Origin: an uncultured Clostridia bacterium
GTDB taxonomy: Bacteria > Bacillota > Clostridia > TANB77 > CAG-508
DNA: 6,939 nucleotides
NCBI GenBank assembly: GCA_948919095.1
Contig: CAQYCU010000073.1
Span: 1 to 6,939, forward strand
Reading direction: 5' to 3'
Shown: positions 6,224 to 6,939 of the stretch, piece by piece
How positions within the stretch are numbered: position 1 is the first letter of the stretch
Layout: every line of letters begins with the position of its first letter
The notes under the pieces: generated by a model
What the model was told of the DNA's origin: nothing
What the model saw: only the letters and a program-made list of their open reading frames with translations
Databases searched by the model: none
Translations under genes and position numbers: made by a program

Positions 6224-6238
6224 TGCAAAGAACCTCCT

Positions 6239-6250
6239 TCCATATATGGA
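6239..6250. promoter_or_regulatory. 12-bp perfect palindrome next to the microprotein ribosome binding site
   Basis: TCCATATATGGA is fully self-complementary and overlaps the first bases of the GAAGGAGG site (6240-6233) of the 32-residue gene. It may be a regulator site or an RNA element that limits ribosome access. It may also be chance in A/T-rich DNA. Confidence 0.3.
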
Positions 6251-6256
6251 TTAAAT

Positions 6257-6272
6257 GTACTTAAATAAGTAC
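6257..6272. repeat. 16-bp inverted repeat in the microprotein leader
   Basis: GTACTTA (6257-6263) and TAAGTAC (6266-6272) are perfect 7-bp arms around AA. The two-base spacer suits a dimeric DNA-binding protein better than an RNA hairpin. It lies 34-49 bases upstream of the ATG of the 32-residue microprotein gene, within the 73-base gap between the two micro-genes. There is no T-tract, so it is not a terminator. Confidence 0.45.
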
Positions 6273-6296
6273 GTAACTAAATGAGTGATTTATACA

Positions 6297-6419
6297 CTAG
6301 TTGTTACAGCAAGGTGGTGTCATACCACAGTCATTGTTACAGTCTGATTTGTTACAGCAACACATAAGAATAACAATTAGTATAATGAACCATAAACAGT
6401 CTCCGTTTGAGCCTCTCAT
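6297..6419 (-). CDS. 40-residue Cys-rich single-pass membrane microprotein
   Basis: This is a second unrecognised micro-gene with the same layout as its downstream neighbour. A short polar head (MRGSNGD) is followed by Cys8, a hydrophobic stretch LWFIILIVILM (9-19), CCC (20-22), then a polar Cys/Asn tail with Cys27, Cys31 and a CCNN ending, 8 cysteines in 40 residues. In both proteins the span from first membrane-edge Cys to last is 15 residues. AAGGAGG (6433-6427) lies 7 bases before the ATG, an ideal ribosome binding site. The Asn-rich tail contains repeated TGTAAC codon pairs, visible as a 12-base repeat TTGTTACAGCAA on the plus strand. A membrane location is inferred from hydrophobicity; thiol, metal-binding or spore-envelope roles are all possible and none is shown. 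Confidence 0.7.
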   Translation of the reverse strand: MRGSNGDCLWFIILIVILMCCCNKSDCNNDCGMTPPCCNN

Positions 6420-6464
6420 TATAGTACCTCCTTGTAAGATTTTTTTAATTCCTTTGTATAATAT

Positions 6465-6493
6465 ATAGTATTCTAATTTACTTTTTTTGTTAC
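6465..6493 (-). promoter_or_regulatory. Weak candidate promoter for the microprotein pair
   Basis: On the minus strand GTAACA (6493-6488) and TACTAT (6470-6465) are 17 bp apart, each matching the sigma-A consensus at four of six positions. The leader would be about 40 bases. The same stretch, AATACTATATA, loosely resembles -10 regions used by sporulation sigma factors. Neither reading is strong, but a promoter is expected here because a terminator lies just upstream at 6551-6579. Confidence 0.3.
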
Positions 6494-6550
6494 AAATAAA
6501 ATCTAGGAAAAGCTTGTATATAACATTTATATTTAATTGAGCATAACAAA

Positions 6551-6579
6551 ATCCCTAATAATATATAATTATTAGGGAT
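6551..6579 (-). terminator. Hairpin terminator after the acyltransferase gene
   Basis: ATCCCTAATAAT (6551-6562) and ATTATTAGGGAT (6568-6579) are perfect 12-bp arms around ATATA. On the minus strand the stem is followed by TTTTGTTA, a modest T-tract. It lies about 30 bases past the acyltransferase stop codon and separates that gene from the microprotein pair. Confidence 0.75.
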
Positions 6580-6610
6580 ATATTTTATATAAAAAACTTA
6601 ATAATCTAAA

Positions 6611-6939
6611 CTATATAGTCAAATTGTTATAGAAATTATTAGAATAATTATCCATCTCACTATAAACAATTTTTGAAAAGTCTTGTATAGATTGTCTATA
6701 ATTCTCAGCAGTTACAGAGTTTTCATATTTGATAGGTTCCAATATTTTTAATGTAACATCCTTTTTTGGTTTAAATAACTTGCGAAATCCATCAGGTTCT
6801 CTAAAAATGAATACCATTGGTATGATTGGTACATCATTTTTAATTGCAAATCTAAAAGCGCCAGTTTTAAAACTATCTTCTTGAGTTGTGACCCTAATCG
6901 TGCTATTAATTTTAGCAGCTGTATCATTAAGTGCAGTAT
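6611..6939 (-). CDS. PlsC-like lysophospholipid acyltransferase, C-terminal part
   Basis: The gene is cut by the window's right edge; the last 108 codons are visible and the frame stays open to position 6939. Read back through the edge, the sequence includes EDSFKTGAFRFAIKNDVPII and then PMVFIFREPDG. This is the region after motif III and motif IV of 1-acyl-sn-glycerol-3-phosphate acyltransferases, which add the second acyl chain to make phosphatidic acid at the membrane. A basic FRKLFKPKKDVTLKILEPI segment and an alpha-helical tail follow, as in the family. The catalytic HxxxxD motif lies outside the window. Where FPEGTR is expected just before VTTQEDSF, the sequence reads INSTIR, so the usual Glu-Gly is absent. 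The ATG at 6817 is internal and is not the start. The stop at 6611 is followed by its own terminator. Family fairly sure; enzymatic competence unsure. Confidence 0.75.
   Translation of the reverse strand, partial: TALNDTAAKINSTIRVTTQEDSFKTGAFRFAIKNDVPIIPMVFIFREPDGFRKLFKPKKDVTLKILEPIKYENSVTAENYRQSIQDFSKIVYSEMDNYSNNFYNNLTI

Noticed and set aside
6301..6361. Repeated TTGTTACAGCAA (6301-6312 and 6350-6361) as a possible CRISPR or intergenic repeat
   Set aside because: Only two copies exist, both in the reading frame of the 40-residue microprotein, where they encode its Cys-Cys-Asn segments.
6486..6496. TTTGTTACAAA, an 11-base inverted repeat near the microprotein promoter region
   Set aside because: Arms of 5 bp made mostly of A and T are too common in this sequence to support an operator call.
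6611..6817. A 68-residue gene starting at the ATG at 6817
   Set aside because: The frame is open to the window edge and the upstream residues belong to the same acyltransferase domain, so this ATG is internal.

Overview
The window comes from a low-GC, A/T-rich Gram-positive bacterium, most likely an uncultured or gut-type member of the Clostridia. The evidence is the AT-heavy codon use, the strong AGGAGG-type ribosome binding sites, the min-rodA gene order, and the family affinities of every recognisable protein (closest by recall to Clostridium/Bacillus forms). No rRNA, tRNA, CRISPR array, transposase or phage gene was seen.

Layout. (1) Positions 1-3739 form one plus-strand unit: minD, minE, rodA and a dusB-type tRNA-dihydrouridine synthase. 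It opens with a textbook sigma-A promoter (TTGACA, 17 bp, TATAAT) directly before minD and closes with an intrinsic terminator after dus. MinD and MinE place the division site and RodA builds lateral-wall peptidoglycan, so this is a cell-shape/division module with a tRNA-modification gene at its end. (2) Positions 3832-4822 hold a membrane-anchored GerS/LolA-like protein followed by a MazF-type mRNA endoribonuclease with no antitoxin gene beside it. (3) A perfect 19-bp stem, usable in both directions, separates mazF from the convergent endonuclease III gene (nth, minus strand). (4) nth and a stand-alone TSCPD-domain protein (5705-5971, plus) diverge from a shared intergenic region with a recognisable promoter on each side. 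(5) Positions 5972-6610 have no ordinary-sized gene. On the minus strand they contain two tandem micro-genes (32 and 40 codons), each with a near-perfect ribosome binding site, encoding Cys-rich single-pass membrane microproteins of the same design, between two hairpin terminators. (6) The right edge holds the C-terminal part of a PlsC-like acyltransferase (minus strand, cut by the window end).

The least ordinary items are the microprotein pair with its palindromic leader and possible ribosome-site/terminator pairing, the MinE with a ~122-residue Asn/Lys-rich tail, the GerS-like protein without a lipobox beside an orphan MazF, and the acyltransferase whose expected PEGTR motif looks degenerate. 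All family assignments are by reading and recall; no database search was run.
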